Source: Nansenia antarctica
Lineage: Eukaryota; Chordata; Actinopteri; Argentiniformes; Microstomatidae
Reading direction: 5' to 3'
NCBI GenBank assembly: GCA_963989245.1
Contig: OZ022339.1
Coordinates: forward strand, 13,387,744-13,451,743
DNA length: 64,000 nucleotides
Shown here: piece by piece, positions 62,530-64,000 of the stretch
Layout of the letters: every line of letters begins with the position of its first letter
Numbering within the stretch: position 1 is the first letter of the stretch
Position numbers and translations under genes: made by a program
Notes under the pieces: model-generated
Databases searched by the model: none
Seen by the model: the letters and a program-made list of their open reading frames with translations, nothing else
Told to the model about the DNA's origin: nothing

Positions 62530-64000
62530 GCTTATTGCCAAGCTGTCCACTTTTAACCTCTCCCTGTTAGCACTCGAATGGATTGAGTCATACCTAACTG
62601 GAAGAAGTTAACATGTTTCTGTGAACAATCAATGTTCATCAGCTCTTGTGCTCTGGGGTACCACAAGGATTAATACTCTGCCCACTTTTGTTTTGCCTAT
62701 ATATTAATGATCTACCATCTGTCTGCTCTGATGTCGAAACACATATGTATGCAGATGACACCATAATATATGTGCATGCCAAGACAAAACATCTGGCTGC
62801 TGCCAAACTCATCACAGCTATGGATCAGATTACTAATTCGCTAAACCTTTCCTGCCTGCAACTTAATGTAAATAAAATTGTAGTAATGTTTCTCACTAAA
62901 AGCCAATGTAACATTGTGTCATATACAACAATCTTCAGTCAAAATATTAGTATTATGTTGCGATTTAAATATCTGGGTATTATTATTGATTTCAATCTGC
63001 CTTTCAAAGCACACATTAAGAAAGTGTGCCATAGGGTCAAGTTTAGCCTAGACAATTTTGAATATATTAGAAATGCACTGACCTTTAACACTACCAAATT
63101 ATATATGGACGCCATGATTATGTCACATCTAACATACTGTCTGACAAGCTGGGGACAAACTAACAGCTCGTCACTAAAGTCACTAGCAACTCTTTACAAG
63201 CAAACCCTCAAAGTTCTGGACCAGAAGCCTAACAGGTCACATCATTGTATCATCATAAATAACCGTAAACTTCTGAGCTGGGAAGATGTAATCAAATACA
63301 AAAACATCTGCCTGGTTTACAAAATCCTGCATAACACCGCTCCTCCTCCTCTTAACTCATTCATAAGTTATAACCCAACATAACAATAGCAGTCAAATCA
63401 CCAGGCGCACCACACAAGATGATTCTCTAGTCCCATTTAGGAAAAGCACATTTGGTCAACTATCATTTTTCTTTAATGAGATACAGAACTGGAATTGACT
63501 ACCCACCCATATCAAAGATATACCTACTACATACACCTTTACAACACACCTTAAAACATGGCTGTCTGATGACGATAACTGCACACGTTAATCTTTGTCT
63601 GATGTGACGTGTGTGCTATATGTGACATAATCATCCATGCTGCCCCATCATCCATGCTCTGTGTAATAATGCATAATCTGCATAATCATCCATGCTGCCC
63701 CTCCATCTCTGCTACCTCCCTGCCTTTATGCCTTGTATGTGCTTTCACTGTGGTTGCTGTGACCATTTTCTTTTCCCTTGTCCCCTCTGTATTGTTAAAT
63801 TGCATTGAATGCTGCCATCATCTGTGCTTGCTTGTTTGTGCCTGCTCCAATTGTGTATTATGTTAATGTTTGTATGTCTTTCTTCATTTTGCTTATGCTT
63901 GCTCTAATTGTGAATATAATGTAATTATTTTTCTTTTAACTAATGTATTTTAGGGTGCATATTAACAACTTGCCAACTTGGGACTACAGCTGGAAATTAG
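62530..64000 (+). mobile_element. LINE reverse-transcriptase and 3' part, running off the window
   Basis: The frame 62646-63383 carries GVPQGLILCPLLFCLYINDL (a mutated GVPQGSILGP block), the catalytic MYADDTIIYVHA, LNVNKIVVMFLT, LRFKYLGIIIDFNLPFKAHI and KYKNICLVYKILHNTAPPPL. Upstream an FNLSLLALEWIESYLTG remnant is visible after a frameshift at about 62600. Beyond 63383 the frame has stops. The last bases, GGGACTACAGCTGGAAATTAG, resemble the end phrase of an L2/Rex-type 3' UTR. Inactive. Confidence 0.8.

Overview
This is nuclear DNA of a vertebrate, almost certainly a ray-finned (teleost) fish. The evidence is two multi-exon genes that read clearly as vertebrate orthologues (pcbp4 and vwc2, both on the + strand), GT-AG introns, long CA/GT, CT, AAT and CTAT microsatellites, and a dense mix of L2-like LINEs, tRNA-derived SINEs, Tc1-like, hAT-like and Ty3/gypsy remnants typical of fish. 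The species cannot be named from the sequence. No bacterial genes, rRNA or CRISPR arrays are present.

Layout. 1-9.7 kb: a 5'-truncated L2-like LINE on the minus strand (225-2670), LINE tails, two SINEs in opposite orientation, a CT microsatellite and otherwise unrecognised intergenic DNA with possible pcbp4 leader exons. 9.76-18.06 kb: pcbp4, 12 coding exons giving a 431-residue three-KH RNA-binding protein, with a 24-nt microexon and one GC-AG intron. 18.6-29.6 kb: intergenic or vwc2 5' region, with a CRE-bearing candidate first exon near 20.18 kb, a 1.8-kb hAT-like element with an 8-bp target-site duplication, SINEs, a fused LINE remnant, minisatellites and a broken Tc1 transposase. 29.6-44.5 kb: vwc2 (brorin), three coding exons giving a secreted 316-residue protein with VWC domains. 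Its introns hold large minisatellites, a hAT-like element, a Ty3/gypsy reverse-transcriptase fragment and LINE and MITE copies. The exon 2 donor has been tandemly copied ten times into intron 2. 44.5-55 kb: transposon-rich intergenic DNA with a decayed intron-containing transposon gene (45.56-47.14 kb) and two non-autonomous DNA elements with clear terminal inverted repeats. 55.2-55.7 kb: a GC-box-containing candidate promoter and first exon of an unidentified gene. 56-64 kb: mostly unrecognised DNA, then a nested LINE mosaic at the right edge.

The two host genes have unrelated jobs. Pcbp4 is a poly(C)-binding regulator of RNA; Vwc2 is an extracellular BMP modulator of the nervous system. Nothing in the window suggests they act together. 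The most unusual structure is the tandem array of vwc2 splice donors. The other notable items are the hAT-like element with a minisatellite and a long hairpin inside it, the two retroelement fragments with PD-(D/E)xK-like endonuclease motifs, and the decayed multi-exon transposon gene.
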